In this document: piece after piece, positions 1 through 8,334 of the stretch
How positions within the stretch are numbered: position 1 is the first letter of the stretch
Layout: the number at the start of each line of letters is the position of its first letter
Source of the DNA: JAAYCI01 sp047972265
GTDB lineage: Bacteria; Bacillota; Clostridia; Oscillospirales; Ruminococcaceae
Direction of reading: 5' to 3'
DNA: 64,000 nucleotides
NCBI GenBank assembly: GCA_047972265.1
Contig: JBKEAM010000092.1
Span: 1-64,000 of the forward strand
The notes under the pieces: model-generated
What the model saw: only the letters and a program-made list of their open reading frames with translations
Told to the model about the DNA's origin: nothing
Database searches by the model: none
Position numbers and translations under genes: made by a program

Positions 1-97
1 GTGCCATGTATTTTTATAAGACCTATATTGGTAAAAATATGCTAAACTGTCGTTAAGTATTTAAGTAATAGATGCACGGAAAGGAAATAAGATACAG

Positions 98-847
98 ATG
101 GAAATGAGTAAGCGCCCCAAAAGCAAAAAAGTTCTTGTTTTTTTATCTGCATTTTGTGTCTTAGTATTGGTGCTTGCAACCGCCTTTTTTGTTTATACAG
201 GTGTTTACTACCCCGCCGACACCTTAGCATGGGAAAAGGCGGAGGAATATGGTGTACGCGTTGAGCAAAAAGAGGGCTATATTGCCATTTTGCCTATAGA
301 GGGAACACCAAAAGCGGGCTATGTATTTTACCCGGGTGGCAAGGTAGAAGCGGAGGCATACCTGCCCTACCTTGCCGAGGTAGCGGCCCAAGGCTACTAT
401 TGCTGCTTATTGCAGGTGCCATTTAAGCTGGCGGTATTTGATATGGATGCGGCCGCTAAGCCAATACAAGAAGCCCCTGCCATTGAGGTATGGGCCGTAG
501 GGGGGCACTCGCTTGGCGGTGTTGCGGCAGCAAGCTTTGCTTCAAAAAACCAAGCAGTAAAGGGGCTGGTTTTGCTGGCCTCTTACAGCAGTGCAGATAT
601 CTCTGCAAGCAGCCTGCAAGTGTTAAGCATTACCGCAACAAAAGACGAAGTGTTAAACTGGCAAAAGTATGAAGAAGCAAATGTAAAACTACCGGCTGTT
701 ACAGAGTATGTAAGCATTGCGGGCGGTAACCACGGCCAGTTTGGAATGTATGGACACCAAAAAGGAGATGGAAACGCCACAATAACGCCGGAGGAACAAC
801 AGTGGCAAGTGGCAGAAGTTACCGTTTTGTTTTTAGGAAAGCTGTAA
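98..847 (+). CDS. membrane-anchored alpha/beta hydrolase
   Basis: Predicted alpha/beta-hydrolase fold enzyme facing the outside of the membrane. A single hydrophobic segment at about residues 12-35 follows a basic start and acts as signal anchor. The nucleophile elbow GHSLGG is at residues 136-141, with Ser138 the likely nucleophile. A YPGG oxyanion-type motif lies near residue 78, and a late GGNHGQFG motif supplies the likely catalytic His. Length and motifs fit the Abhydrolase_5 group; the substrate cannot be told. The start is ATG at 98, with another ATG two codons in (104) that sits better behind the AAGGAAAT ribosome site. It is transcribed alone and closed by a hairpin. Confidence 0.8.
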   Translation: MEMSKRPKSKKVLVFLSAFCVLVLVLATAFFVYTGVYYPADTLAWEKAEEYGVRVEQKEGYIAILPIEGTPKAGYVFYPGGKVEAEAYLPYLAEVAAQGYYCCLLQVPFKLAVFDMDAAAKPIQEAPAIEVWAVGGHSLGGVAAASFASKNQAVKGLVLLASYSSADISASSLQVLSITATKDEVLNWQKYEEANVKLPAVTEYVSIAGGNHGQFGMYGHQKGDGNATITPEEQQWQVAEVTVLFLGKL

Positions 848-935
848 GGATAAGTTGACTAGTGTTGACTTTACAAAGGATAAAACCGAATGGTATAGCG
901 TAAATACAATGCGCTTGCGTATGCGAAAGTGAAAA

Positions 936-985
936 AAGAAAGAGCACGCAATATCGCTTTACAGCGAATTTGAGTGCTCTTTCTT
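936..985 (+). terminator. rho-independent terminator after the hydrolase gene
   Basis: A 12-bp perfect stem (936-947 with 974-985) lies 90 bases past the hydrolase stop, and the right arm ends in a T-rich tract. The 26-base loop contains a smaller hairpin (TCGCT/AGCGA). Confidence 0.7.
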
Positions 986-1070
986 GTGTTTTAGGGTTTA
1001 TTGTTGAGTGAAATAAGGGATGAGTTTGATGGTTTTTAAAGCGTAAAAGTATTTATATATGAAAAAGAAA

Positions 1071-1114
1071 AAAGATACGCTGTGTTTTCTTTTAAGAAAG
1101 CACAGCGTATCTTT
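1071..1114 (-). terminator. terminator of the tRNA-Tyr gene
   Basis: A 14-bp perfect inverted repeat (1071-1084 with 1101-1114) follows the tRNA 3' end on the minus strand. A T-run follows on that strand (1061-1073 is A-rich on the plus strand). Confidence 0.75.
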
Positions 1115-1117
1115 TTT

Positions 1118-1201
1118 TGGTGGGAGAAGATGGATTCGAACCATCGAAGCTTACGCAACAGATTTACAGTCTGCCCCCTTTGGCCACTCGGGAATTCTCC
1201 C
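1118..1201 (-). tRNA. tRNA-Tyr (anticodon GTA)
   Basis: The minus strand from 1201 folds as a class II tRNA. The acceptor stem GGGAGAA (1201-1195) pairs with TTCTCCC (1128-1122). The discriminator is A and the CCA end is encoded at 1120-1118. The T-arm is GATGG-TTCGAAT-CCATC. The anticodon loop CTGTAAATC contains GTA, and a long variable arm follows, as expected for tRNA-Tyr. A dedicated terminator follows at once, so it is a single-gene transcript. Confidence 0.95.
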
Positions 1202-1278
1202 CCACTTTGGGACGCTTATATATATTACCATATCCTTTTTTTGAATGCAAGCCTTAAAATAACCGTATTTGTAAAAAG

Positions 1279-1309
1279 CATGGCATACTTTTTTGCAAAG
1301 TATGCCATG
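1279..1309 (-). terminator. terminator of the fbp operon
   Basis: A 12-bp inverted repeat CATGGCATACTT / AAGTATGCCATG with a 7-base loop lies 40 bases past the stop of the 1349-1732 gene on the minus strand. It is followed on that strand by CTTTTTA. Confidence 0.65.
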
Positions 1310-1348
1310 GGTATAAAACAAGCAAAATTATACAAAAAGAAGAAGTTT

Positions 1349-1732
1349 TTAGCGAGCAAATAGCATTTTTAAAAAGCCCAACCCAGCCTTTGGGTAGGTT
1401 TTATACTCGGCATCGCAAGACCATGTGAAAGGTTTACTGTCAAAATGGATTTTTCCATCCTCAAAACCGGTAAAGTTTTGGGGGGCCTCACCCTTTGCAG
1501 AGTAAGTGCAAGAGACGTCGTCCCAAACAATTTGCCCATTATCCGATACCTGCAAGGACCAAAATTCGCATACAAGGCCCGCGGCTTCGCCCATGTTAAA
1601 ACGTTGAAACAAAATCCTGCCGTTTTGGCAAACCGTTACGCAATCTCTAAAGCGGGGGGATTTGTCTTTCTCGTAGCGGCGGGCCGCCAGCTTATCTTTT
1701 TTTAAAAGGGAAACAATTTGTTTAAAAATCAA
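1349..1732 (-). CDS. conserved-looking hypothetical protein, fbp operon
   Basis: A 127-residue soluble protein of unknown function. No signal peptide or membrane segment is visible. It is rich in Trp, Phe and Tyr and ends in a basic tail (KMLFAR). The start is TTG at 1732; a nearby ATG (CTT TGA follows) is out of frame. Its ribosome site TAAGGAG overlaps the stop codon of fbp, so translation is probably coupled and the two are one transcript, ended by the 1279-1309 hairpin. I recognise no domain. The coupling is the only functional hint and does not prove a role in gluconeogenesis. Confidence 0.7.
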   Translation of the reverse strand: MIFKQIVSLLKKDKLAARRYEKDKSPRFRDCVTVCQNGRILFQRFNMGEAAGLVCEFWSLQVSDNGQIVWDDVSCTYSAKGEAPQNFTGFEDGKIHFDSKPFTWSCDAEYKTYPKAGLGFLKMLFAR

Positions 1733-1742
1733 AGCATACTCC

Positions 1743-3683
1743 TTATTTTTGCACTTCGCGCAGGGTACCGCTGCGGTAGGCCGCCAGCAAATCTTGCAGC
1801 GCTTTCATTTGGCTTTGCAGAGTAAGGCCAATATCGGTTTCGGCTACTGTAATACGGTGGCTGTAACGTTCTACTACTTGTACGGTGGGGGCGTATTTAT
1901 ACCCTTCGTTTTGTAACTCGGCAAAAGGCCGATGCTCGGCTAAAGCCATATAGTGAGAGTTTGAGATAAGCGTATAGCCGCCAATGCCGGTTTTGCTGTG
2001 ATAGGCTTTAGAAATACCACCATCAATAACAAACAGGCGTCCCTCAGCTTTTACTGGGCTTTCGCCATCTTGCAGGCGTACCGGCACATGCCCATTTACA
2101 ATATGCCCGCCATCGGGGTCAAGGCCAAACTCCTGCAATATACGGCGGCAGGTGGCAATGTCTTCGTTAAACTTATAGTAAGGGTTAAAATGCTCGGTGT
2201 GTGCGGCAGAGTCTTGTATAAAGTAACGCTCGAAAGTGGTAAGGCGGCTTTTGCCAAACAAAGGCGAATCGCTGCCGCACCAAAGGTACCACATAAAATC
2301 TCCGGTATCCTGCCGGGCAGATTTTTTGCCCGAGTAATAGTAAGAGCGTATTTTGGCGTCTATTGCATCCAGCAGCGGGCGGCCGGATAAATGAGCGCCA
2401 TCGATAGAAACGGTTTTAAACTCGCCATTTTCCCGCATGGGGATGCAGCCGTGATAAAGTAGGTTGCCGTTGGATATTTTATACATGCTGCCATTGTTAT
2501 ACAAAAACCGCATATGGCGTGCCAGCAAAGGGCTGTGGGTAAAAGAACGCGCCAAAACAGCCATCAGTTCCTGTTCGGCTGCGCTAAGCTGTAAGGGATC
2601 GGCAGGGTCGATTGTAGGGAACAATGTATCGCGCAGCGCAAACGATTTGCCGTCTATGGCAATGCTGCCTTTGGCAAAATCTACCATGGTAAGCAGGGTA
2701 CGGTTTTGCATCTCGTATTCTGGGTGGCGGGCCAAAAGCTGCCCCTCCAGCTTAAACTGAATGATGGCGATGGCCTTGTGCATTTTTGCAGCCAAAGCTT
2801 CGTCTATGGGGTCAAACACATTATTATCCAGCAAATGGGGCCAAAAGGCGCGGCATTCGTCGGTGCCGTATACCTCGGCCGCAAAGGTAGAAAGAGGGCG
2901 CAGGTTGATGCCGTAGGCATCTTCCAGCAAATCGAAGTTATTATAGCTGATGGCAAGGCGCACCACATTGGCAATACATGCGGTATGCCCCATGGCGGCA
3001 CCCATCCAGTGGATGTCGTGGTTGCCCCACTGAATATCCACCTGCGGGTACTGCATCAGTTCTTCTACCACAAGGTCTGCATGAGGACCGCGGTCGAAGA
3101 TATCGCCTATAATATGCAGTTGGTCGATACTGCATTGGCGAATAAGGGTGCAGAGGGCAGAAATGAATTTTTCTGCCACATCTGTTTTTACTACAGTATG
3201 GATAATATCAGTGTAATATGTCTCTTTGTTTTCTTCAGTGTCGGCGTGCAGCAACTCATCTAAAATATAGGCAAACTGTTGCGGCATTTTTTTGCGCACC
3301 TTACTGCGGGTGTACTTGCTGGCTACCGAGCGGCAAATTTGTACCAAACGGTAAATTTGGATGCGAAGCCAGTCCTCCCCTTCGGCACCGTCGGGGCGGC
3401 AGTGCAAAACCTCCTCGGGTTGGTACACCAGGTTAGACAAAAGGGCACGCTCGGTTTCGGGTAATACATTGGCAAACAGAGCCTCTATTTTGCTGCGTAT
3501 AACGCCCGAAGCTGTGCCTAGCAGATACAAAAAAGCATCGGCTTCGCCATGAATATCGCTAAAAAAATACTCGGTGCCTTTGGGCAGGCGGCAAATGGCC
3601 GAAAGGTTGATAATTTCGGCCGAGACTGCGTCGGACGAGGGATATTCTTTTGCAAGCAATTGCAAATACTGTAAGTTTTTCAT
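1743..3683 (-). CDS. fbp: fructose-1,6-bisphosphatase class III
   Basis: Hydrolyses fructose 1,6-bisphosphate to fructose 6-phosphate in gluconeogenesis, in the cytoplasm. The calcineurin-like metallophosphatase motifs are present: SDIHGEAD near residue 43, GDIFDRGPHAD near 193 and WGNHDIHW near 218. The 646-residue length fits the Firmicutes class III family (PF06874, about 640-670), which is unrelated to class I and II enzymes. The ATG at 3683 follows AGGAGG at a good distance. It is co-transcribed with the small downstream gene at 1732. Confidence 0.96.
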   Translation of the reverse strand: MKNLQYLQLLAKEYPSSDAVSAEIINLSAICRLPKGTEYFFSDIHGEADAFLYLLGTASGVIRSKIEALFANVLPETERALLSNLVYQPEEVLHCRPDGAEGEDWLRIQIYRLVQICRSVASKYTRSKVRKKMPQQFAYILDELLHADTEENKETYYTDIIHTVVKTDVAEKFISALCTLIRQCSIDQLHIIGDIFDRGPHADLVVEELMQYPQVDIQWGNHDIHWMGAAMGHTACIANVVRLAISYNNFDLLEDAYGINLRPLSTFAAEVYGTDECRAFWPHLLDNNVFDPIDEALAAKMHKAIAIIQFKLEGQLLARHPEYEMQNRTLLTMVDFAKGSIAIDGKSFALRDTLFPTIDPADPLQLSAAEQELMAVLARSFTHSPLLARHMRFLYNNGSMYKISNGNLLYHGCIPMRENGEFKTVSIDGAHLSGRPLLDAIDAKIRSYYYSGKKSARQDTGDFMWYLWCGSDSPLFGKSRLTTFERYFIQDSAAHTEHFNPYYKFNEDIATCRRILQEFGLDPDGGHIVNGHVPVRLQDGESPVKAEGRLFVIDGGISKAYHSKTGIGGYTLISNSHYMALAEHRPFAELQNEGYKYAPTVQVVERYSHRITVAETDIGLTLQSQMKALQDLLAAYRSGTLREVQK

Positions 3684-3737
3684 CCGTAAAACCTCCTAGT
3701 TGGCAGGGCGGGTAAATAAAAACAGTATGGCTATGGG

Positions 3738-4229
3738 TTAGGGCTTGGGGCGCTTAGCCTTGCCGGTAAGTGTGTGAATGCGAATGCCCCATACGGCTGT
3801 ATGAGCGGCAGATTGCTTCATGGCAGACTCAAAAGCCTCCATGTTTTTGGGCAGGTATTTTTGGCACAAAAGACGTAAAGCCTGCTCTTTCTCGGCGGGG
3901 TCTGTTACTTCGTATGCATTGCCGTAGGCAATGGTACTTTCGTAATAGGTAGAATAATCGTTGTTTTCAAAAATTGGCTGTGTTTTGCCCACTGTGCAAA
4001 AACATATCTTTGGCGGGCATTTTAAGTTATCTATTTTTTGACCGCTAAAAGCACAGTGAAAGTATATTGTTTCGTTTTCTACCACAAAGCTTAAGGGGGT
4101 TGCATAGGGCTGGGCATCCTGCCCCACGGTAGAAAGAATGCCATATTCTGCACCAGATAAAAGTGTAGAGGCTTCTTCGCTTGTAAGCAAACGGTCTTTA
4201 CGGCGCATAGGACGTACAGAATTTTCCAT
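3738..4229 (-). CDS. pyridoxamine 5'-phosphate oxidase-like flavoprotein (Nim type)
   Basis: A 163-residue protein of the split-barrel FMN-binding fold. The sequence fits the Nim/Pyridox_ox_2 group: an N-terminal MRRKDR segment, the strand pattern YGILSTVGQDAQPYATPL, then YFHCAFSGQKIDNL and a YESTIAYGNA strand. The family includes nitroimidazole-resistance reductases, but most members have no proven substrate, so I call only a flavin-binding oxidoreductase. It lies upstream of fbp on the same strand (54-base gap) and may share its transcript. Confidence 0.85.
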   Translation of the reverse strand: MENSVRPMRRKDRLLTSEEASTLLSGAEYGILSTVGQDAQPYATPLSFVVENETIYFHCAFSGQKIDNLKCPPKICFCTVGKTQPIFENNDYSTYYESTIAYGNAYEVTDPAEKEQALRLLCQKYLPKNMEAFESAMKQSAAHTAVWGIRIHTLTGKAKRPKP

Positions 4230-4514
4230 GACGATTCTCCTTGTATGGCAGTGACTTTTATAAAAGGCAAAATACTTTTACTGTAATAATAATGCATTTG
4301 TGCGAGGCCGGTGGCAAAAGAAATTGGCCTGCGGTTTGTGGTTGCTATTTAAAAGTAAGAAGAAAACGGAGCCTTTTTAAATAAAAAATAAAGAGGTTGA
4401 GTTTGTGAAATTTAAACTTTAAACATGGTAACGTGCAAATGTTGAAAAAAGAATATACCCAAAAGATAATAAGCAATGAAATAAAGGACGAATAAAAGTT
4501 GTGTAAGAAACCAT
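4230..4514. other. intergenic region without a gene
   Basis: 285 AT-rich bases between the Nim-type gene and the hydroxyacid dehydrogenase, both on the minus strand. A weak hairpin (ATTTAAAAG ... CTTTTTAAAT, about 4349-4382) may end dehydrogenase transcription. No supportable reading frame. Confidence 0.4.
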
Positions 4515-5474
4515 TTAATGAATGCTTACCACATTGATGGGAGTGCCTTTGAGGAAGAGGCGCATATTATCTTCTACCAGATTAAGCAAGCGTGCGCGGG
4601 TTTCGCGTGCGGCCCAAGCTATGTGAGGGGTGATAAAGCAGTTGGGGGCTTTTAAAAGAGGATTTTCGGGCAGGATGGGCTCACGGGAGACTACATCCAA
4701 CCCGGCGGCACGTATGTGCCCGGCAGCCAAGGCCTCTGCCAAGGCGGCATCCTCTACAAGGCCGCCGCGGGCGGTGTTAAGCAGTATGGCACCGTGCTTC
4801 ATGCTGGCAATGCTTTGGGCATTTATCAAATTTTTAGTCTCCGGCTTTAAGGGGCAATGCAAAGAGACAACATCGCTTTGCGCCAATAATTGTGGCAAAG
4901 AAACATAGGTAGCTAGCTTTTCTCCCTCTGGTGTGGGGCGAGAGCCTGTTGCCAAAACCCGCATGCCCAAGGCAGATGCAATGCGCGCAACCGCCTGCCC
5001 TATGCTGCCAAAGCCAACAAGGCCAATGGTTTTGTCCAGTGCCTCAACAATGGGGGCTTCCCAAAAGCACCAGGGGCCATCATCGCGCCAACGCCCGGCA
5101 TGGATGGAAGCATTGTGCAGGCCAATTTGGTTGCAAATCTCTAAAAGCAGGGCAATGGTATGCTGGGCAACCCCTGCGGTGCTGTAGCCGGGTACATTGC
5201 ATACTGTAATGCCCAGTTTGCCGGCAGCTTTTATATCAATTACATCATAACCGGTAGACAAAAGCCCTATATACCGCAGGTTGGGGCAGGCAGAAAGCTC
5301 GGCTTCGCGTAGGGGGATTTTATTTACAATCACAGCGTCGGCATCGCCAATGCGCTGTACAACAAGATGATGGGGGGTATCTTCGTACACAGTAAGCGAG
5401 CCAAATTGTTCTATACCATCCCAGCTTAAATCTCCGGGATTGGCGATATTTCCATCCAATACTACAATTTTCAT
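4515..5474 (-). CDS. D-2-hydroxyacid dehydrogenase (NAD-dependent)
   Basis: Interconverts a 2-keto acid and a D-2-hydroxy acid with NAD(P)H, in the cytoplasm. The Rossmann motif GFGSIGQAVA is present. The catalytic Arg (NTARGG), Glu (SREP) and His (TPHIAW) are all in place, and the 319 residues fit the family. The closest resemblance is to glycerate/hydroxypyruvate reductases, inferred only from overall pattern. The start is ATG at 5474 behind AAGGAGGCAAC. The frame stays open further upstream, but that extension has no ribosome site and would add an unlikely hydrophobic stretch. Confidence 0.92.
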   Translation of the reverse strand: MKIVVLDGNIANPGDLSWDGIEQFGSLTVYEDTPHHLVVQRIGDADAVIVNKIPLREAELSACPNLRYIGLLSTGYDVIDIKAAGKLGITVCNVPGYSTAGVAQHTIALLLEICNQIGLHNASIHAGRWRDDGPWCFWEAPIVEALDKTIGLVGFGSIGQAVARIASALGMRVLATGSRPTPEGEKLATYVSLPQLLAQSDVVSLHCPLKPETKNLINAQSIASMKHGAILLNTARGGLVEDAALAEALAAGHIRAAGLDVVSREPILPENPLLKAPNCFITPHIAWAARETRARLLNLVEDNMRLFLKGTPINVVSIH

Positions 5475-5626
5475 GTTGCCTCCTTGGGGTATATGGCAGT
5501 AAATACAAAAAGAAAAAACAAATACAAACAATACATAATGTATAAATAAAATACTTACGCCAACAGTATACCACACCAAATTTGGACTGAACAGTAACAT
5601 AACCTTCTCAAAAATAATAGGGCAAT

Positions 5627-5670
5627 AAAAAACCACCGCAAAGCCCCAGTAAGGGGATGCGGCGGTTTTT
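5627..5670 (-). terminator. terminator of the LytTR/LiaF-like operon
   Basis: Long hairpin AAAAACCGCCGC / GCGGTGGTTTTTT with an inner CCCC/GGGG stem, read on the minus strand 46 bases past the stop at 5717 and ending in a T-run. Confidence 0.8.
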
Positions 5671-5716
5671 AATTTATATGTAAAACCGATAAACGGTAAG
5701 CTAAAAAAACAATGGG

Positions 5717-6448
5717 CTAGATATATTTAATTTCGACAGAGCCAAGTGAGACATTGCCATTTAAATAAAGGGTTTTGGTGGGAGAAGTGGAACTGTATGC
5801 CCCCTTGGGGGAAGAGTTTACGCTGCCAAGTGAGGCGCTGGTGTTGTCTATTACCTGCCAGTCGGGAGAGAGGTAGATTGTGATGCTGCCCAAAGAGCAA
5901 TCGATACTTGCGTTACAACCGGAGGGCAAGGGGGTGGAAGAACCAAAGTAAACTTCTAAAGAACCAAGGTTTACTTCAAACCGGCAGCTTTCTAGCTGTT
6001 GGCCGTGCAGGTATTTGGTAAGCGCGCCAAACTGCACGCGGGCATAAGGGTGGTTTTCGTCTTCGGTTCCATTGTCGCGGGCTACAGGAGGAATATAGTT
6101 GTAATTAGGGGGGTAGCCGGTATTTTGAGAAGTATATATATGGCGGTGGCGTGGCCGTATAAGAAGAGAAAGGCCAATGCCCGCAAGTACGCCGGTGGCA
6201 ATTAATATCCAGGGAGAGAGTATATACAAATGTAAGGGGTGTTGCAGTACCATGTAAGCAAATGCCAAAGACATGGTTACCCCAAACATTTGCAGGCGTA
6301 CCAAGCTGTAAATAAGAACAATTGCCAGCACGACAAGGGTAACTATGCTCCAAAAACCAAAAGAGCCAAGCAGGCCAAACTGACCCACTACCAACAGGGT
6401 AGCCAACAGTAAAAATAAAATTCCCCAAAACCAATTTTTACGTTTCAT
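5717..6448 (-). CDS. LiaF-like membrane protein
   Basis: A 243-residue membrane protein. The N-terminal 95 residues hold about four hydrophobic segments in the LiaF/DUF5668 style (start MKRKNWFWGI). A linker of about 35 polar residues follows, then a C-terminal beta-rich domain with repeated LGS(V/I/L) turns (NLGSLEVYF, SLGSITIYL, SLGSVNS, SLGSVEIKY). That is the pattern of the cell-wall-active antibiotic response (LiaF C-terminal) domain. Its ATG overlaps the stop of the LytTR gene (ATGA). LiaF-type proteins sense or modulate envelope stress; a regulatory pairing with the LytTR protein is inferred from the overlap. Confidence 0.85.
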   Translation of the reverse strand: MKRKNWFWGILFLLLATLLVVGQFGLLGSFGFWSIVTLVVLAIVLIYSLVRLQMFGVTMSLAFAYMVLQHPLHLYILSPWILIATGVLAGIGLSLLIRPRHRHIYTSQNTGYPPNYNYIPPVARDNGTEDENHPYARVQFGALTKYLHGQQLESCRFEVNLGSLEVYFGSSTPLPSGCNASIDCSLGSITIYLSPDWQVIDNTSASLGSVNSSPKGAYSSTSPTKTLYLNGNVSLGSVEIKYI

Positions 6449-6900
6449 CTAAAATTCCTTTCTTTTAACAACTGATGCAGTGCATGATAATAATGCCGCG
6501 AGGCATATACATGTTTTTCGGTGTTCTTAAACTGAACAAGGCTTGCGCCCGCCAAGTTACGTGAGAGAGAGTGGATTTGCCGGGTGTTAACTATGCTGCC
6601 TTTGGCAGCCCGGATGAAATATCCCGGCAGCAGTTGCTCCAGCTCGTACAGCCTAAGGCGTGTGCGGTAGGCGTCGGCAGAGGTATGGGCATAAATGGCT
6701 TCGCCCGAGGTTTCGAAAAAAAGGATATCCGTAAGGGGAAGATAGAATTCCTGATTTTCTTTATAAAACAAAATAGGAGGAGAAGAGGTTTGTTCTTGTA
6801 TTAATTTTTGCAACTGCGCAACCTTTTCGTTAATGCTCCCGCAGCGTATAATAATTTCTTCTTCCGGCAGCCCGTCCACAATTTCGATGCGTGTTTTCAT
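6445..6900 (-). CDS. LytTR-domain transcription regulator without receiver
   Basis: A 151-residue DNA-binding protein with the LytTR domain at about residues 48-148: FYLPLTDILFFETSGEAIYA, then LLPGYFIRAAKGSIVNTRQI. There is no receiver domain; residues 1-45 form a short charged helix-prone arm. The ATG at 6900 follows GGGGAGGTGAACGG. The family binds direct repeats and often controls an adjacent membrane protein gene, usually a DUF3021 gene; here the partner is LiaF-like. Autoregulation is likely but no operator could be picked out. Confidence 0.88.
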   Translation of the reverse strand: MKTRIEIVDGLPEEEIIIRCGSINEKVAQLQKLIQEQTSSPPILFYKENQEFYLPLTDILFFETSGEAIYAHTSADAYRTRLRLYELEQLLPGYFIRAAKGSIVNTRQIHSLSRNLAGASLVQFKNTEKHVYASRHYYHALHQLLKERNFR

Positions 6901-7026
6901 CCGTTCACCTCCCCTATGTTCAAAGTGTATCACGCTGCAGAGTGTAAAAAAAGGCCTGTACGGCAAAAGGACGTTGCGGGATGCCAACAGGTAGATTTAA
7001 AGAGGTAAAAAGCAGAATGAAAAAAA

Positions 7027-7053
7027 CAAAGGCCGGTTAAATACCGGCCTTTG
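7027..7053 (-). terminator. terminator of the heat-shock operon
   Basis: An 11-bp stem CAAAGGCCGGT / ACCGGCCTTTG, seven bases past the dnaJ stop on the minus strand, followed by a T-run (7020-7026 is A-rich on the plus strand). Confidence 0.9.
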
Positions 7054-7060
7054 CATAAAA

Positions 7061-8236
7061 TTATTTATCGGGGTAGCGGTCTTTCATGTTTTTGGCAAAA
7101 GATTTACGCTGTTCGTAGTTGTCGTCTTTCATAGACGACTCGAAAGCATCCAGAGCTTCTTTTTGGGCGCGGCTTAACTTTTTGGGGATATCCACCAGCA
7201 CTTTAACATACTGGTCTCCCCGTCCGCGTCCGTTTACGTAGGGGATGCCCTTATTTTTAAGGCGAAAGACCTTTCCGCTTTGGGTGCCTTCGGGCACGGT
7301 ATACTCAACCTTGCCATCGATGGTGGGAACCACAATCGAATCGCCCAAAACAGCCTGCCGCAGGGATATGGGCACCGTTACGGTAACATCGTATTTATTG
7401 CGCTCAAACAGCGTATCGGGACGCACGTTGATAATTACAATTAAATCTCCGCTGGGGCCGCCGTTTAACCCAGCATCGCCCTTGCCCCTTACAGAAAGAG
7501 TCTGGTCATCATCTACACCAGCGGGAATACGCACCTCTAACTTTTTAGAGGTATCTACACGGCCGGTGCCACGGCATTTGGTGCAGGGGTTTTTAATAAT
7601 TTTGCCCTTGCCGCCACAGCGGGTACAGGGGCCGCGCTGTTGCATGGTGCCAAACACGGTGCGGGTGTTGGTTACAACACTGCCGGTGCCATTACAGTCG
7701 GGACAGGTTTCGGGCGTGGTGCCCTTGGCTGCGCCACTGCCACTGCACTCGGAGCAGGTGTCTTTTTGGGTAACCTGTATGGTTTTGGTTACACCCTGTA
7801 CGGCCTCCATAAAGCTAAGGCCAAGGCTTACACGTATATCGGCACCTTTTTTGGGCGCATTGGGATTGGCTGCCTGGCGCGAACCAAAACCGCCAAAGCC
7901 ACCGCCGCCGCCAAAAAAGGTATCAAAAATATCTCCAAGGTCTACACCAAAGCCGCCGCCCCCAAAACCGCCGCCAAAGCCTCCGCCTGCGCCGGCCCCG
8001 TAGTTAGGGTCTACACCGGCATGGCCAAACTGGTCGTAACGAGATTTTTTTTCGGGGTCGCTCAATATATCGTTGGCTTCGTTTACTTCTTTAAACTTTG
8101 CCTCGGCCTCTTTATCACCGGGGTTTAGGTCTGGATGGTATTTTTTTGCCTTTTTATAAAAGGCTTTTTTTATCTCAGCATCGGTGGCGTTTTTGGCAAC
8201 CCCAAGTACCTCGTAATAATCGCGCTTTTCAGCCAA
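7061..8236 (-). CDS. dnaJ: chaperone protein DnaJ
   Basis: Hsp40 co-chaperone that delivers clients to DnaK and stimulates its ATPase. The order is classical type I. The J domain comes first, with HPD near residue 34. A Gly/Phe-rich linker covers about residues 75-115. Four CxxCxGxG zinc repeats (CSECSG, CPDCNG, CTRCGG, CTKCRG) follow at about 160-220, then the two C-terminal substrate domains. The start is TTG at 8236, placed nine bases behind GAGGTGAGG. It is the last gene of the operon, 98 bases after dnaK with a strong hairpin between them. Confidence 0.97.
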   Translation of the reverse strand: MAEKRDYYEVLGVAKNATDAEIKKAFYKKAKKYHPDLNPGDKEAEAKFKEVNEANDILSDPEKKSRYDQFGHAGVDPNYGAGAGGGFGGGFGGGGFGVDLGDIFDTFFGGGGGFGGFGSRQAANPNAPKKGADIRVSLGLSFMEAVQGVTKTIQVTQKDTCSECSGSGAAKGTTPETCPDCNGTGSVVTNTRTVFGTMQQRGPCTRCGGKGKIIKNPCTKCRGTGRVDTSKKLEVRIPAGVDDDQTLSVRGKGDAGLNGGPSGDLIVIINVRPDTLFERNKYDVTVTVPISLRQAVLGDSIVVPTIDGKVEYTVPEGTQSGKVFRLKNKGIPYVNGRGRGDQYVKVLVDIPKKLSRAQKEALDAFESSMKDDNYEQRKSFAKNMKDRYPDK

Positions 8237-8278
8237 ACGGCCTCACCTCTTCCTATGTGTTTCTAAACAACAGGCACG

Positions 8279-8316
8279 GCGCGCGACAGCCGGTATTGCC
8301 AGCAATTGCCGCGCGC
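8279..8316 (-). other. GC-rich hairpin between dnaK and dnaJ
   Basis: A perfect 7-bp GCGCGCG/CGCGCGC stem with a 24-base loop holding a weaker inner pairing. It has no T-run, so it is unlikely to be a strong terminator. An mRNA processing or stability element that sets the DnaK:DnaJ ratio is an inference. Confidence 0.45.
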
Positions 8317-8334
8317 TATGCAGTATGGTTATTG

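Noticed and set aside
5475..5636. N-terminal extension of the hydroxyacid dehydrogenase
   Set aside because: It lacks a ribosome site. The ATG at 5474 follows AGGAGG and matches the family start.
7245..8128. Plus-strand Pro/Lys-rich open frames opposite dnaJ
   Set aside because: They are complements of the Gly-rich linker and zinc repeats of dnaJ.
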